The notes: generated by a model from the sequence alone, not told the origin. Shown: positions 37,234 to 47,175, counted from the first letter of the stretch. The stretch: DNA of 64,000 bases from Ochrobactrum sp. RH2CCR150 (GCA_014138095.1 JACGXE010000004.1:248001-312000); one strand, 5' to 3'. Numbers and translations: made by a program.

Positions 37234-38607
37234 TCAAGCAGCACCTGTGTCCTTACCTTCAGATAGCCACCTTTCCAGCCATTGCGTTGATATTTCGCCA
37301 TTTATGAGATCATTGTTGTTTGTAAGAGTGCGATAGAGTGGAGCTGTTGTTGCGATGGGGCCTATATCGAGTTGCTCAAGAGCTTCTCTCAAACGCTCTA
37401 ACGCTTGCGCACGAGAACTGTCTTTGACGATCAGCTTGCCAATGAGAGAGTCATAGTAAGGCGGAACACGGCTACCTGCATAGAAACCGGTATCGAAGCG
37501 AATTCCGGGGCCTTCCGGAAACTGCAGTCGATCAATTGGACCAGGGCTTGGTAAGAAGTTGCGAGCCGGGTCCTCGGCATTGATCCGAACTTCAATCGCA
37601 TGACCGTCGCATCGAATATCCTCTTGAGCCATGGAGAGCTTTGCACCACCGGCGATCAGCAGCATTTCACGCACAAGATCAACGCCAGTGATCATCTCGG
37701 TCACCGGATGCTCAACTTGAATACGCGTGTTCATCTCGATGAAATAGAATGCTTTGCGATGTGGATCGTAAAGATACTCCATCGTACCCGCTCCACGATA
37801 ACCAACAGTGCGTGCCAATCGCACCGCCGACGCGCATAGCTCAGAGCGCAATTCTGCCGAAAGCGCTACCGCTGGAGCTTCTTCCCAAACCTTCTGTCGT
37901 CGACGTTGCAGCGAACATTCCCGCTCGAAGAGATGGACAACCGTTTCACCGTCACCGAGAATTTGAACCTCAATGTGACGTGCATTCTCGATATAAACTT
38001 CCAGATAAAGCCCATTGTCTCCAAATGCAGCCTGCGCTTCCGCCATAGCCTGCGGGATAGCCGCGACAAGTTCGTCATCACTGCGTACAACTCGAATGCC
38101 TCGTCCGCCGCCGCCTGCGGCAGCTTTCACCATGACGGGATACCCCATTTCCCTGCCCAGTTTCAGTGCAGCCTCGGGATTATCCAGACGTCCCTCACTG
38201 CCAGGCACCACAGGAACACCTGCTTCAATCGCTGCTCGACGAGCATTTACCTTATCGCCCATCCGCTCAATCGTATCCGCATCGGGGCCAACGAAAATAC
38301 ATCCGAGATCAGTGACCGCTCGCGCGAACTCGGCATTCTCCGAAAGAAAACCATAGCCCGGATGCAAAGCATCCGCGCCGCTTTCGCGCAACGCATTGAG
38401 TACGCGCTCAACATTGAGGTAGGATTTCGTCGCCGCCGACGGTCCGATGTCGATGACTTCATCTGCCATGCGAGCAGCCAGCATGTCGCGGTCAGCTTCG
38501 CTGACGATCTGAACAGTCGAGATACCCAACTCTTTTGCGGCGCGAATGATGCGGACCGCGATCTCACCGCGATTTGCGATCAGCAGTTTGCGGATGGGAG
38601 CAGTCAT
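37234..38607 (-). CDS. Biotin carboxylase subunit (AccC-like)
   Basis: The 457-residue ATP-grasp biotin carboxylase has the N-terminal LLIANRGEIAVRIIRAAKELG, the glycine-rich KAAAGGGGRGIRVV loop, and FIEMNTRIQVEHPVTE at the active site. It carboxylates biotin on the small carrier protein encoded immediately upstream (TAATG overlap). In this regulon it works next to PxpB/PxpC-type genes rather than acyl-CoA carboxyltransferase genes, so it may charge a carrier for a lactam-opening or amide-carboxylating enzyme. It is the last gene of its operon. Confidence 0.9.
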   Translation of the reverse strand: MTAPIRKLLIANRGEIAVRIIRAAKELGISTVQIVSEADRDMLAARMADEVIDIGPSAATKSYLNVERVLNALRESGADALHPGYGFLSENAEFARAVTDLGCIFVGPDADTIERMGDKVNARRAAIEAGVPVVPGSEGRLDNPEAALKLGREMGYPVMVKAAAGGGGRGIRVVRSDDELVAAIPQAMAEAQAAFGDNGLYLEVYIENARHIEVQILGDGETVVHLFERECSLQRRRQKVWEEAPAVALSAELRSELCASAVRLARTVGYRGAGTMEYLYDPHRKAFYFIEMNTRIQVEHPVTEMITGVDLVREMLLIAGGAKLSMAQEDIRCDGHAIEVRINAEDPARNFLPSPGPIDRLQFPEGPGIRFDTGFYAGSRVPPYYDSLIGKLIVKDSSRAQALERLREALEQLDIGPIATTAPLYRTLTNNNDLINGEISTQWLERWLSEGKDTGAA

Positions 38608-38852
38608 TATGCAACCTCAATATGACAAACGATTTCACCTGGCTCGACGTTACTTTCGCTCTCGACCGAATAGCTGACAAAGACACCGTCGTCGTCCGCC
38701 ACGATTGGCAGAAAGGACTTCATGACTTCCACCAGCGCCAAAGTTTCGCCTGCCGCGACATGGTCTCCCGACGTCTTGAATGGAGAGGCATCAGGCGATG
38801 GCGACAAATAGACCACACCTGGCAGCATCGCTTCGATCATCTTGATAGTCAT
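38607..38852 (-). CDS. Small biotinyl carrier protein
   Basis: The 81-residue single lipoyl/biotinyl domain has its attachment Lys in VEVMKSFLPI near residue 45; most carriers have EAMKM or EVMKL here. It lacks the N-terminal extension of AccB. The stop overlaps the biotin carboxylase start. It would be biotinylated by BirA and serve the carboxylase downstream. About 125 bp separate it from the aminotransferase-family gene upstream, a gap that shows nothing I can support. Confidence 0.85.
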   Translation of the reverse strand: MTIKMIEAMLPGVVYLSPSPDASPFKTSGDHVAAGETLALVEVMKSFLPIVADDDGVFVSYSVESESNVEPGEIVCHIEVA

Positions 38853-38977
38853 GGTTATCTCCGGAAAAATTGAGTATTTGCGGCGAAACGGGAAAATTCA
38901 AAATCCCGAACACCGCCAAACGAATGGTTAGGACAACCAGTGCGGTTCACTAAAGCAGGAACCGCTCCGATCCGGTT

Positions 38978-40300
38978 TCAAGACAAGCGCTGCAGCACCT
39001 GCTCCAGCTTATCGATCAGTTCATCCGCATTCTCGCGTGAGAAAATGAGAGGAGGACGGATCTTCAATACGTTCGCTTCCTTGGCGCAGCCAGAGATGAG
39101 AACGTTTTCGTCTCGCAAACCATTGATGATGCGCGTCGCGGTAGCAGCGTCCGGTGTTTTTGCGGCTCGGTCCGAAACAATTTCAATACCGAGGAAGAGG
39201 CCCGCACCACGCACATCGCCCAGACAATCGTACCTTTGGGCAAGAGCGTTGAACCCGTTCTTGAGATAAAGACCGATAGACGTCGCGTTTTCCAGAAGCC
39301 CCTCCTCCTCTATGACGTCAAGAACGGCTGAAGCGGCGGCGATGGCCACAGCATTGCCTCCAAAGGTATTGAAGTAACGAGATTTTTTCCCGAACTCGGC
39401 CAGAACGTCGGCGCGAACGGCCACGCCTGCAACCGGAAAACCGTTCCCCATCGGCTTGCCCATGGTCACAATATCGGGGATCACACTGTGACGTTGAAAG
39501 CCCCACATTGCCTCACCTGTGCGTGCAAAACCGGACTGAACTTCATCAGCGATATACAGGCCGCCTGCTTCGTGGATCGCATCAACGGCTCCCTTAAGAA
39601 AGCCAACCGGGCCGTCGAACACGCCATCGCTGGCAAAAATGCCATCGCAGATCAAAAGAGCTGGCTTGATACCGTGCCGTTGCAGATCTCGGATTGCAGC
39701 GCGGACGGCATCCGTGAATTCCTCGGCCACATTCTGCGACCGGTAGGAGTCCGGCGCCGGAACGGTTTGGACATGAGCCCCCAGATTGACGTTGTCGCCG
39801 AGCGAGGGCGAGAACTCCGACACTGCCTGCGTGATACCATGATAAGCTGTTTCCGTTACGATAATTCCCTTCCCGCCGGTGTAGGATTGAGCAATCCGCA
39901 CAGCCAGATCATTGGCATCGGAACCTGTGCAGGTGAACATCAGGTTCCCTATCTCGGACGGCATAGTCGCTAGCAAACGCTCGGCATAATCCAGAATTGC
40001 ACCATGAAGATAACGCGTATTGGTGGCCAGAATACCAACCTGCTGGCGGATAGCTTCAACTACCTTGGGGTGACAATGACCAACCGAAGTGACATTGTTA
40101 TAGGCATCCAGATAGGCATTTCCCTGTGGGTCATATAACCAGACACCCTCACCGCGCACGAAGTGTAGCGGGCGCTCATACATGAGCCGATAGGCAGGAC
40201 CAAGCCGCGCCTTACGTTGCGCGATCATCGCCGTCGTGGCCTCATCCAGTTCTGTCGCACCTTCGATGAAGGCATTGACCATTGATTCCCGGGTTGTCAT
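38978..40300 (-). CDS. Class III PLP enzyme of the phospho-lyase (AGXT2L/PHYKPL) type
   Basis: The 440-residue class III aminotransferase-fold protein matches the ethanolamine-phosphate/5-phosphohydroxylysine phospho-lyase branch: DAYNNVTSVGHCHPKVVEAI, NTRYLHGAILDYAERLL, and PDIVTMGKPMGNGFPVAGV carrying the PLP Lys. These enzymes release phosphate and ammonia from a phosphorylated amino alcohol to give an aldehyde. An APH-type kinase gene immediately upstream (3-nt gap) supports a kinase/phospho-lyase pair like eukaryotic hydroxylysine breakdown. An ordinary omega-transaminase remains possible. Confidence 0.8.
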   Translation of the reverse strand: MTTRESMVNAFIEGATELDEATTAMIAQRKARLGPAYRLMYERPLHFVRGEGVWLYDPQGNAYLDAYNNVTSVGHCHPKVVEAIRQQVGILATNTRYLHGAILDYAERLLATMPSEIGNLMFTCTGSDANDLAVRIAQSYTGGKGIIVTETAYHGITQAVSEFSPSLGDNVNLGAHVQTVPAPDSYRSQNVAEEFTDAVRAAIRDLQRHGIKPALLICDGIFASDGVFDGPVGFLKGAVDAIHEAGGLYIADEVQSGFARTGEAMWGFQRHSVIPDIVTMGKPMGNGFPVAGVAVRADVLAEFGKKSRYFNTFGGNAVAIAAASAVLDVIEEEGLLENATSIGLYLKNGFNALAQRYDCLGDVRGAGLFLGIEIVSDRAAKTPDAATATRIINGLRDENVLISGCAKEANVLKIRPPLIFSRENADELIDKLEQVLQRLS

Positions 40301-40303
40301 CGC

Positions 40304-41389
40304 TCACTCCATATTGCACGCAGCCAAAAAAGCTGCGGTGACCTGATTTCGGGGAAGGGTCGCAAAGAAACGCAAGCCGTCGCGTGCGGGGCCATTATTG
40401 CGAAGAATATAGGCCGCGTTTTGAGGATAGCGCGCCGCACGACCTTCGGTGATAGCGACTGTCGTCATCAGGCGCGCGACGATCAAATCACGCAACACAT
40501 CCAGCTCGCGCCGCTCAAGCGGCAGAACTTTATGATAAGCACTGACCATATCGCACACGTCTTCCAGACAACTGAAGGGCGTCTGCGTATGATAGGACAC
40601 GGCAACCGCCAGATCGATGATCAGCGGGGTTTTCACCATATCACCAAAATCGAGAATACCGGTGATCCTGTCAGGATTGGCAACGTTGAGAACAACATTG
40701 TGCCAGTTCAGATCATTGTGCACGACACGCCGCCGCAAATTAGCCAATGCGGGACGAACAACATTATCAAAGTGATCCAGTTCAGCCATCAATTGCTTAC
40801 GAAGATTCGGCTCCACGAGAGTCTCGACCAGAGGTCGCAGACGCGACGCATTCTTGACGTCCCATAGGATTTCGTGACTGGATGCCGGATGCTCGAACCC
40901 GTCGAAGGCAATCCCAAGCCGCGCAAGAGCGCACACCATATCCTGTCGTAATGCAGGTGTGACGCCGATCCGCGCCACTGGCACACCTTCGAGCCAGGTC
41001 AGAACCCGAACAACGCTGGACCGGCCATCCTCCAGTATCAGTGAAAACTGGCTTTCCCCCTCCAGTGTCCGCACGACCTTTGGCACTGGCAGGTCAGGAT
41101 CGCGAGTCTGTAGCCACAGCAAAGCCTCGGTCTGGAAATTGGTATTGATTTCAGGCTCTGCCGGATTCGAAATCTTGAGCGTGAAGCCACGACCGTCAGC
41201 GGTGACAACATGAAAATTTGCATCGCGCTCACAGGCTAGACTATACGCGATGCCCGATATTCCGTAGTAGGTTCGCATCAGTTTTGCTGCGCTCACACCA
41301 TCAATGACCGGTGGAGGACTGTTTAGCATTTCTCCGAGCGCTCCACGAACGGGATCGGCATCAATTACCATATTCATTTCTTCAGACAC
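40304..41389 (-). CDS. APH-fold small-molecule kinase (hydroxylysine-kinase-like)
   Basis: The 361-residue aminoglycoside-phosphotransferase-fold protein has the catalytic loop VVHNDLNWHNVVLN (HxDxxxxN form) and ILDFGDM for metal binding. GTG at 41389, overlapping the PxpC stop by 8 bases and preceded by GGGAG, is preferred to the ATG at 41377. The family contains choline, homoserine and hydroxylysine kinases. Its pairing with a phospho-lyase-type PLP gene argues that it phosphorylates a hydroxyl group of an amino acid or amino alcohol. Confidence 0.8.
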   Translation of the reverse strand: MSEEMNMVIDADPVRGALGEMLNSPPPVIDGVSAAKLMRTYYGISGIAYSLACERDANFHVVTADGRGFTLKISNPAEPEINTNFQTEALLWLQTRDPDLPVPKVVRTLEGESQFSLILEDGRSSVVRVLTWLEGVPVARIGVTPALRQDMVCALARLGIAFDGFEHPASSHEILWDVKNASRLRPLVETLVEPNLRKQLMAELDHFDNVVRPALANLRRRVVHNDLNWHNVVLNVANPDRITGILDFGDMVKTPLIIDLAVAVSYHTQTPFSCLEDVCDMVSAYHKVLPLERRELDVLRDLIVARLMTTVAITEGRAARYPQNAAYILRNNGPARDGLRFFATLPRNQVTAAFLAACNME

Positions 41390-42365
41390 GAACCGTCACT
41401 CCCGCACAGGTCATGGTTTCAAGCGCCGCGCGCAATTGACCCGCCTCCTCACGATCGACGCGGCGAAATCGCAAAATGTCCCCGGGCTTCGTCTGGGCGA
41501 GTTTCCAGAATGCCGCACTGGCCACAGTGAATGGATTGATGAAACCACCGGTGCTCGGGGCATCGTTCACAAGAATGATCGGCGTCTGCCCGGCAAGGTT
41601 GACCGCGCCCAACGGATAACCATGATCGATAATGTTCGACGGGTCCTGACCGTGATCACTACTCTTGTTCAGAGCTCGTCCCGCAAAGCTGAACTCCGGG
41701 CCGGTGAGACGAATGCCGGTGCGGTTGCTCTTTGCCTGCACCGACCAGTCCGCGGAGAAAAACATCTCGACGGCCGCAGGATCGAGCCAGTCATCATTCG
41801 GTCCCGCCAGTGCCTCGATCTGCCAGGTCTTGTCGGTTGAGAAACACGGGCGGTTGCCCTCAGGAACAGCGAGGATTGCTGGTGCACCGCTTGACTGAGG
41901 ACCAAGAGGCAAAACCTGATCCTTTACCAATGCCTGTCCGCCAACCCGCGCCATATGAAACACGGCACGAGAGCCGAGAACGACAGTAGTATCAATGCCG
42001 CCCGAGATTGCGATATATCCCCGCGCGCCGGTATATGCAGCGCCAAGTTCCAGCACCTGACCAGCAGATACGAGTAAGGTTTGCCACATAGGCACGGCTT
42101 CACCGTCCAGCTTCGGGCGCATGTCAGCGCCCGTCACGGCGACAACCACGTCTTGATCAAACCGCAATGCAGGCCCAAGAAACTGACATTCAAGCGCAGC
42201 GGTATCGCGAGGATTACCCACCAGCAGATTGGCTTGCCGGAACGACCATTTATCGAAGGGACCAGAGACCGGGAAGCCCTGTTCCAGATAGCCTATCCGT
42301 CCCGGCAATTCCTGGACCGTCGTTTCAAGCCCTGGTTTGAGAACGGTCACACCGTGCGCGCTCAT
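41382..42365 (-). CDS. pxpC: 5-oxoprolinase subunit C / biotin-dependent carboxyltransferase family (PxpC-like)
   Basis: The 327-residue product starts with VLKPGLETTVQELPGRIGYLEQGFPVSGPFDKWSF, cut here for length to its key parts: PGLETTVQE and GFPVSGPFD. It contains the central GYIAISGGIDTTVVLGSRA. This is the KipA/PxpC fold shared with urea amidolyase. With PxpB and PxpA the family opens 5-oxoproline to glutamate with ATP. The presence of biotin carboxylase and carrier genes in the same operon suggests a biotin-dependent variant on another lactam or amide. Confidence 0.9.
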   Translation of the reverse strand: MSAHGVTVLKPGLETTVQELPGRIGYLEQGFPVSGPFDKWSFRQANLLVGNPRDTAALECQFLGPALRFDQDVVVAVTGADMRPKLDGEAVPMWQTLLVSAGQVLELGAAYTGARGYIAISGGIDTTVVLGSRAVFHMARVGGQALVKDQVLPLGPQSSGAPAILAVPEGNRPCFSTDKTWQIEALAGPNDDWLDPAAVEMFFSADWSVQAKSNRTGIRLTGPEFSFAGRALNKSSDHGQDPSNIIDHGYPLGAVNLAGQTPIILVNDAPSTGGFINPFTVASAAFWKLAQTKPGDILRFRRVDREEAGQLRAALETMTCAGVTVRV

Positions 42366-43225
42366 GCTTTTTCTCCCTGCGCTTTCGCCCAGTCCAGATA
42401 CTGATCAACCGAGAAAACCTGATATTCGACCACATCGTGCTCATAACGATCAGCAGCAACTTCGGCATCGATCCAGGCACATTCTTCCGCACTCACAGGC
42501 CGGAAGCGGACCCTGTCGCCCGCACGCAGCAATGCAAGACTGTTCCGAAACGCTGGCAGACGCTGTGAGCCGTCATAGATTGGAGCCGGGGTACGTCCGA
42601 TCAACTGATACCCGCCGGGAGTCCGGTCTGGATAGATGCAGCAAAGCGCACCGCCTATACCCACAGCCCCTTTCGGGGTCCATGTGCGTGGAGGATTATA
42701 TTTGGGGGCAGTGATACGAGAGCCGGGTCGCAGCGGCAGCAGCGAGCACAAACCTGGCCAGAAGCCGAGTGCCGCAACCCAATATTCAGTACCAGAGTGA
42801 CGTCTCGCTAATGCAGCACGATCCTCCACACCGTTCAATTCGCAGAGGAGGTCTGGATCAATCTGCTTGTCAGGATAGGTCTTGCGGTAGTCTTCGATGC
42901 AGACCGATGTCTCCTCATCGAAATAGTGGATAGGCAACGTCAACAGCCTGCTGGGAAGCGATCCGGAAACGTCTGATCCAATCCGCTCGTAGATGGTCTC
43001 TATCTCGTGGATAAGGTCCTCATAGGAAGTACGGTCGGGATCATAGTTGATTTGTAGCGAAGCAAGTTCTGGAATAATGTCCTCAATAGCCGGAATCCGC
43101 GCTTCACGTATGGCAGCCACAAGCCGATGAACCGTGAAGTTCAATGTGAAACTCATCCCGTCGCCCAATTCCACTTCAACGGCACGATCACCGCCGGGCG
43201 AAAAATGCAAAGTCTCATACAGCAT
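42362..43225 (-). CDS. pxpB: 5-oxoprolinase subunit B family protein (PxpB/KipI-like)
   Basis: The 287-residue product has the KipI/PxpB core: ALGFWPGLCSLLPL (usual form GFxPGFxYL), a TPKGAVGIGGALCCIYP stretch and GGYQLIGRTP. It has an N-terminal domain related to allophanate hydrolase subunit 1. It is first in its operon and divergent from the GntR gene; a perfect 17-base palindrome lies 84 bp upstream of its start. The substitution GLCSL for GFAYL-type sequence in the conserved loop hints at a changed substrate. Confidence 0.88.
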   Translation of the reverse strand: MLYETLHFSPGGDRAVEVELGDGMSFTLNFTVHRLVAAIREARIPAIEDIIPELASLQINYDPDRTSYEDLIHEIETIYERIGSDVSGSLPSRLLTLPIHYFDEETSVCIEDYRKTYPDKQIDPDLLCELNGVEDRAALARRHSGTEYWVAALGFWPGLCSLLPLRPGSRITAPKYNPPRTWTPKGAVGIGGALCCIYPDRTPGGYQLIGRTPAPIYDGSQRLPAFRNSLALLRAGDRVRFRPVSAEECAWIDAEVAADRYEHDVVEYQVFSVDQYLDWAKAQGEKA

Positions 43226-43308
43226 GGCAGTACCTCCGTTCGGGCCCGACCAGGCACTGCAGCCAGTCAGCCGCCTTACCAGTCAATAGAGCACTAATTA
43301 TCCTGTAT

Positions 43309-43325
43309 AGATATATGATATATCT
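43309..43325. promoter_or_regulatory. GntR-type operator, site 1
   Basis: AGATATATGATATATCT is a perfect 17-base palindrome with a single central base. It sits in the gap between pxpB and the divergent gntR gene, so it can control both. The same core, GATATAT-N-ATATATC, occurs at 50542-50558 in front of pxpA. FCD-class GntR regulators commonly bind short palindromes of this kind. The link is inference from identity and position. Confidence 0.75.
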
Positions 43326-43403
43326 TGCCGGAAAGCGCTGCGACCTCATATATTGAAGAAAAACATGAGCAATTCGCTCGGTGACTATAGGGAGAAGGAC
43401 GGA

Positions 43404-44066
43404 ATGACCAAGATCGCGCGCGAGGCCCTGAGCGACCGGGCATACGAAGAGATTCTCAAAGGCATGGCTGACGGCACCTATATGCCCATGCAACCGATGG
43501 TGATCCGTAACCTTGCCGACAATTTCGGTATTTCCGCGACGCCGATACGCGAAGCCCTGCAGCGCCTGATCGCGGAACGGCTGCTCGTTCAATTGCCCAA
43601 CCGCTCGATTGTTGTGCCTCAAATGACGATTGAGAGGTTTCACCATCTCCTCCCCATGCGCATTGCGCTGGAGGGTATGGCCGCCGAACTGGCGACGCCT
43701 CTGCTCACGGAACGCGACTTTGCCAAAATCGACGCACTGCTGAACCGGATTGCGGAGACCACACTGACCTTTGATGCCCGCACCTATATGAAGCTCAATC
43801 GCGAATTTCATTTCATCATTTACGAAAAATCGGGCAACCCCGAGCTGCTTCAGGTGATCCAGGGGCTCTGGCTCAAGGTCGGCCCTGTCTTCAACGGTCT
43901 TTTTGATGCCGACCATTACCGGGAGCACGCCAACGATGAACATCGCAACATTCTGGCGGCGATGAAACGCCGTGATGCGGTTGGGGCCCGTGAGGCCATG
44001 GCGGAAGATCTGAAGCTTGCCGCCGAAGCGCTGCTTCCGCGTCTGTTGCGCAGTCCCGCAGACTGA
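43404..44066 (+). CDS. GntR-family regulator, FCD subgroup
   Basis: The 220-residue product has the GntR winged helix in the first 75 residues (LADNFGISATPIREALQRLI) and an all-helical FCD effector domain with the usual metal-ligand pattern (LNREFHFIIY, DEHRNILAAM). GGGAG 9 nt before the ATG at 43404 supports that start; ATG at 43365 or TTG at 43353 would add up to 17 residues. It lies between the two halves of the pxp regulon and is the likely owner of the twin palindromes. The effector is unknown, probably the lactam or its product. Confidence 0.86.
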   Translation: MTKIAREALSDRAYEEILKGMADGTYMPMQPMVIRNLADNFGISATPIREALQRLIAERLLVQLPNRSIVVPQMTIERFHHLLPMRIALEGMAAELATPLLTERDFAKIDALLNRIAETTLTFDARTYMKLNREFHFIIYEKSGNPELLQVIQGLWLKVGPVFNGLFDADHYREHANDEHRNILAAMKRRDAVGAREAMAEDLKLAAEALLPRLLRSPAD

Positions 44067-44098
44067 TCCCCCAAGGCGGACTTGTTGCAACACCGTTT

Positions 44099-44941
44099 TC
44101 ATGATCTGCCTACCCTGGCAAAGAGAAGCCAGAAGACACCGCACAGCAGCGGAAGCGTGACGAACAGCACCAGAGAAGCCAGCGAGAAGATGATCGGCAC
44201 CTGGCTTTGCTGCGCGGCGGCCTGTATCCAACTCCAGACCGGCATGGTCTCGGCAGTGCCACGCAGGAATATCGAACGCATCACTTCGTTGAACGACATC
44301 AGGAAGCCAAACAGCCCCGCGCTTACGATGCCCGGCATGAGGATTGGAAATTCGATGTCCCAGAAGACCCGCCAGTCACTGGCCCCAAGATCCCTCCCCG
44401 CTTCAACGAGGCGGTGATCGAAACGGATCGTCACGACGAGGATGATCAGCAGCGCAAAGGGAAACGCCCAGACGAAATGTCCAAGCGCGATAGACCAGAA
44501 ACCGAGTTTCAAGTTCAGAACCGCGCGCGCAACGATGAAAAGGGCGGCCCCAAGCGACATACCAGGCACGAAAAGCGGAACCACGAACATCAGCAGCACA
44601 CGGCCTGGGCTGCGCATCGTCGGCAGGGCGCGACCGATGATTGTCGCGGCAACCGCGCAGATCAATCCGACCACAACGCCGATTACCAGACTTGCCAGCA
44701 TGGGCTTACGCCATGCGCTGTTGGAAAACAGCGAACGATAGTGCTCAAGCGAAAACGAACCTGGAATGCCGCCGAGAGGATTCTGGCTGACCGAAAGAAG
44801 AACAAGCCAGACCAGCGGAAAATAGATAACCGCCAGCGTCACGAACCCGCCCCATTTGGAAAGCCGTTTCCAGATCGGGGCATAGCTTGGCCCGAGCTTC
44901 GGTGATATCTGCCGCACGTGTGATGTATCCCGAGTTTGCAT
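44099..44941 (-). CDS. Polyamine-type ABC permease (PotC-like)
   Basis: The 280-residue permease has six hydrophobic segments and the coupling motif EAGRDLGASDWRVFWDIEFP (EAA loop). An arginine/lysine-rich N-terminus precedes the first segment. It pairs with the permease encoded 4 nt upstream. This is the last gene of the pxpA operon and is convergent with gntR, 32 bp apart. Confidence 0.88.
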   Translation of the reverse strand: MQTRDTSHVRQISPKLGPSYAPIWKRLSKWGGFVTLAVIYFPLVWLVLLSVSQNPLGGIPGSFSLEHYRSLFSNSAWRKPMLASLVIGVVVGLICAVAATIIGRALPTMRSPGRVLLMFVVPLFVPGMSLGAALFIVARAVLNLKLGFWSIALGHFVWAFPFALLIILVVTIRFDHRLVEAGRDLGASDWRVFWDIEFPILMPGIVSAGLFGFLMSFNEVMRSIFLRGTAETMPVWSWIQAAAQQSQVPIIFSLASLVLFVTLPLLCGVFWLLFARVGRS

Positions 44942-44945
44942 ATGC

Positions 44946-45884
44946 TCAGCCTTTCAGGACGCTGATAGACGAAGACGGATCGCCAAAGCGGCGCGCGATC
45001 AGGTACATGCCTCCGAGCAGAGCCAGCAGCAGCAGGATCACGAAGGCAGACAGCGCGGCGACAACCGGATAGCGCAGTGCCGAATAGGCGCTTTCTATCG
45101 AATTCGAGATAAGATTGACGAAGCCGCCCCCCAGCATGCCAGGCTCAACCCAGGCGGCGAGCGCGGGGCCGAGGCAGAACACGATACCAGCCATGACTCC
45201 CGACAAGGATAGCGGAATGATGATACGGCTGACCGTCTGCCAGGGAGACGCACCCAGATCGTTGCTTGCTTCGATCAAAGTGTCGTCGATCAGGTTGATC
45301 GCGAGATAGATCGGCATCACCATGGACGGGAACAAGCTGACGACCATGCCGAAATGCACTGCGACTTCTGAATAGAGCAGCCATTCCACAGGTGTATCCA
45401 CCACGCCGATGTTGATCAGAATTGTATTGATCAGACCCGATTGACCGAGAATGGCGCGCCAGACGATGGTGCGCGAGGACATGTCCAGAAAGAAGGGAAT
45501 CGTCAGCAAGGCAAGACAGACTGCCCGGCTCGTATTGGACTTGCAGCCTTTCGCCAGCCAAAGCGCGAAAGGAAACGCTATGGCCAGTTCAATAGCCGTG
45601 ACCGTCAGTGCGATGCGCAAGGTGCGCAGTGTCACTTCCCAACGTCCCGATGAAAACAGCCCGATCCATGTATCGAGTGTCGGCGTATAAACCGTTCGGA
45701 ACTGCACGGTCGAAAAGAAGCTGAAGGTAAAAAGAATGACGATCGGCACGATGACCAGTGCAAACCAGATCAACAGAATGACGGTCGCAGCGACGTTCAT
45801 GTCGGTGAGTTTTGCCCTGATGGTATATAGAGAACTCTGACTGCCAACAACCGGCATCTCTGCGGCACTCGCTATCTGTTGCAT
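44946..45884 (-). CDS. Polyamine-type ABC permease (PotB-like)
   Basis: The 312-residue permease has a first transmembrane helix after about 40 cytoplasmic residues and the EAA loop IEASNDLGASPWQTVSRIII. I chose ATG at 45884 with GGAAG upstream; an ATG at 45932 would add 16 residues. Together with the next permease it forms the membrane part of a Pot-class importer, usually for putrescine, spermidine or related cations. Confidence 0.88.
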   Translation of the reverse strand: MQQIASAAEMPVVGSQSSLYTIRAKLTDMNVAATVILLIWFALVIVPIVILFTFSFFSTVQFRTVYTPTLDTWIGLFSSGRWEVTLRTLRIALTVTAIELAIAFPFALWLAKGCKSNTSRAVCLALLTIPFFLDMSSRTIVWRAILGQSGLINTILINIGVVDTPVEWLLYSEVAVHFGMVVSLFPSMVMPIYLAINLIDDTLIEASNDLGASPWQTVSRIIIPLSLSGVMAGIVFCLGPALAAWVEPGMLGGGFVNLISNSIESAYSALRYPVVAALSAFVILLLLALLGGMYLIARRFGDPSSSISVLKG

Positions 45885-45975
45885 CTCAATCTTCCAAAAA
45901 ATTTTCGAGCATGTTGCATCCCGGGCCCGCATTGATCTGCGGGCCTGGTCGCGTCGGTTGACAGACAGGCGAAGG

Positions 45976-47175
45976 TCAGGCGTTCAAGAAACGCTGCCAT
46001 TCCTCCTCCATACCGGCGGCATTATCCGGCGTGGTGGTCGAGACATAGGGCTTGGAGAACTTCTTGCTCACTTTGGCTTCTGTGGCCTTCAACGCGGCAA
46101 CCTCTTCAGCACTCCAGCCATTGGCCGTGGCATATTCCACACCAAGGTCCATGTTCGGACCCGCATAGCCCCGATCCCGTGCCTGAAGCGCTCGATATTC
46201 TCCGCCGAGGAAGTAGTTCAGCACCTTATAGATCGCAGCGAGATTGTCCCTTTGAGCAGCCTGGGCCGCGATATAGGCGCCGTGTCCCCACTTGAAGTAG
46301 CCCTCCTTGGTATAGGCATAGCGCGTGGCATCCGGTCCGAGTGCGAGATTTACCTCACGAACCGCTGGCTCCCAGCAGTTGATGACGTCAACTTCGCGGT
46401 TGGTCAGCAACTGAATCTGCTCTTCGAAAGCGCCATACAGGGTACGGAACTGGCCGGCCTTTTTGCGCTCGATGAGGAAGTCAGCCACAGTCTTCGCTTC
46501 TTCCGGTGTCAGGTCTGCAATATTTGCAAAGCTTGCCGCTCCCTTGGATTGCAGATAAAGCGCTGCTACCCCCATCGAGTAGGTATAGGCATTGCCGTAA
46601 GCCACACGACCGCGGGTTTTTTCATCCTCAAACATAAGTGACCACGACAGCTCTTCCTGACTGTCGGGAGCCATGCCCAGCTTCTCGGGAAAATAGCCGA
46701 AACTGTCGGCATTGCCGATCACTGGCACACCCCATTGCTTTCCCTCCCGGTCCTGCACAACGGGCGAGCGTTTCCAATCATCGGACGTGCGCTCCCAAAG
46801 AGTCAGTTCAGGGTTAGCCTCGTCCAGAGGTGCATAGAGCCCCTGCGGACCGAGAATATCTTCGGTACCGGACTCAAAGACAAAAAGATCGACGCTGTCG
46901 CCCATGTTCGCGCCCATAACATCGCGCATAAAAACGCCAACGTCATTGCTGGACCCACTAAGCTGAGCTCGTACACCGATGGATTTTTCCATCGGGGCCC
47001 AATCTTTCAGGGCTGCAGTGGGAACGCCATAAATCTTGACCAACGGCATGTCCTGCGCCTTTGCGACGCCGGATATCCCCCCAACAGCGGCAATTCCGGC
47101 GAGCGCTCCCATGCCTGCCAGCATGCCGCGTCGGGTCAGCTCGACCTGACTGTAAGTTGAAAACCTGTCTTTCAT
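45976..47175 (-). CDS. Periplasmic binding protein of the Pot-type ABC importer, Tat-like signal
   Basis: The 399-residue extracellular solute-binding protein has a Tat-like signal (LTRRGMLAGMGALAG, cleavage probably after VAKA near residue 40). The mature domain is PotD/type II-like, with MGDSVDLFVFESGTEDI and INCWEPAVREVNLAL. Its ligand is probably a cationic or amide-containing small molecule fitting the enzymes of the regulon, but I cannot name it. Confidence 0.85.
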   Translation of the reverse strand: MKDRFSTYSQVELTRRGMLAGMGALAGIAAVGGISGVAKAQDMPLVKIYGVPTAALKDWAPMEKSIGVRAQLSGSSNDVGVFMRDVMGANMGDSVDLFVFESGTEDILGPQGLYAPLDEANPELTLWERTSDDWKRSPVVQDREGKQWGVPVIGNADSFGYFPEKLGMAPDSQEELSWSLMFEDEKTRGRVAYGNAYTYSMGVAALYLQSKGAASFANIADLTPEEAKTVADFLIERKKAGQFRTLYGAFEEQIQLLTNREVDVINCWEPAVREVNLALGPDATRYAYTKEGYFKWGHGAYIAAQAAQRDNLAAIYKVLNYFLGGEYRALQARDRGYAGPNMDLGVEYATANGWSAEEVAALKATEAKVSKKFSKPYVSTTTPDNAAGMEEEWQRFLNA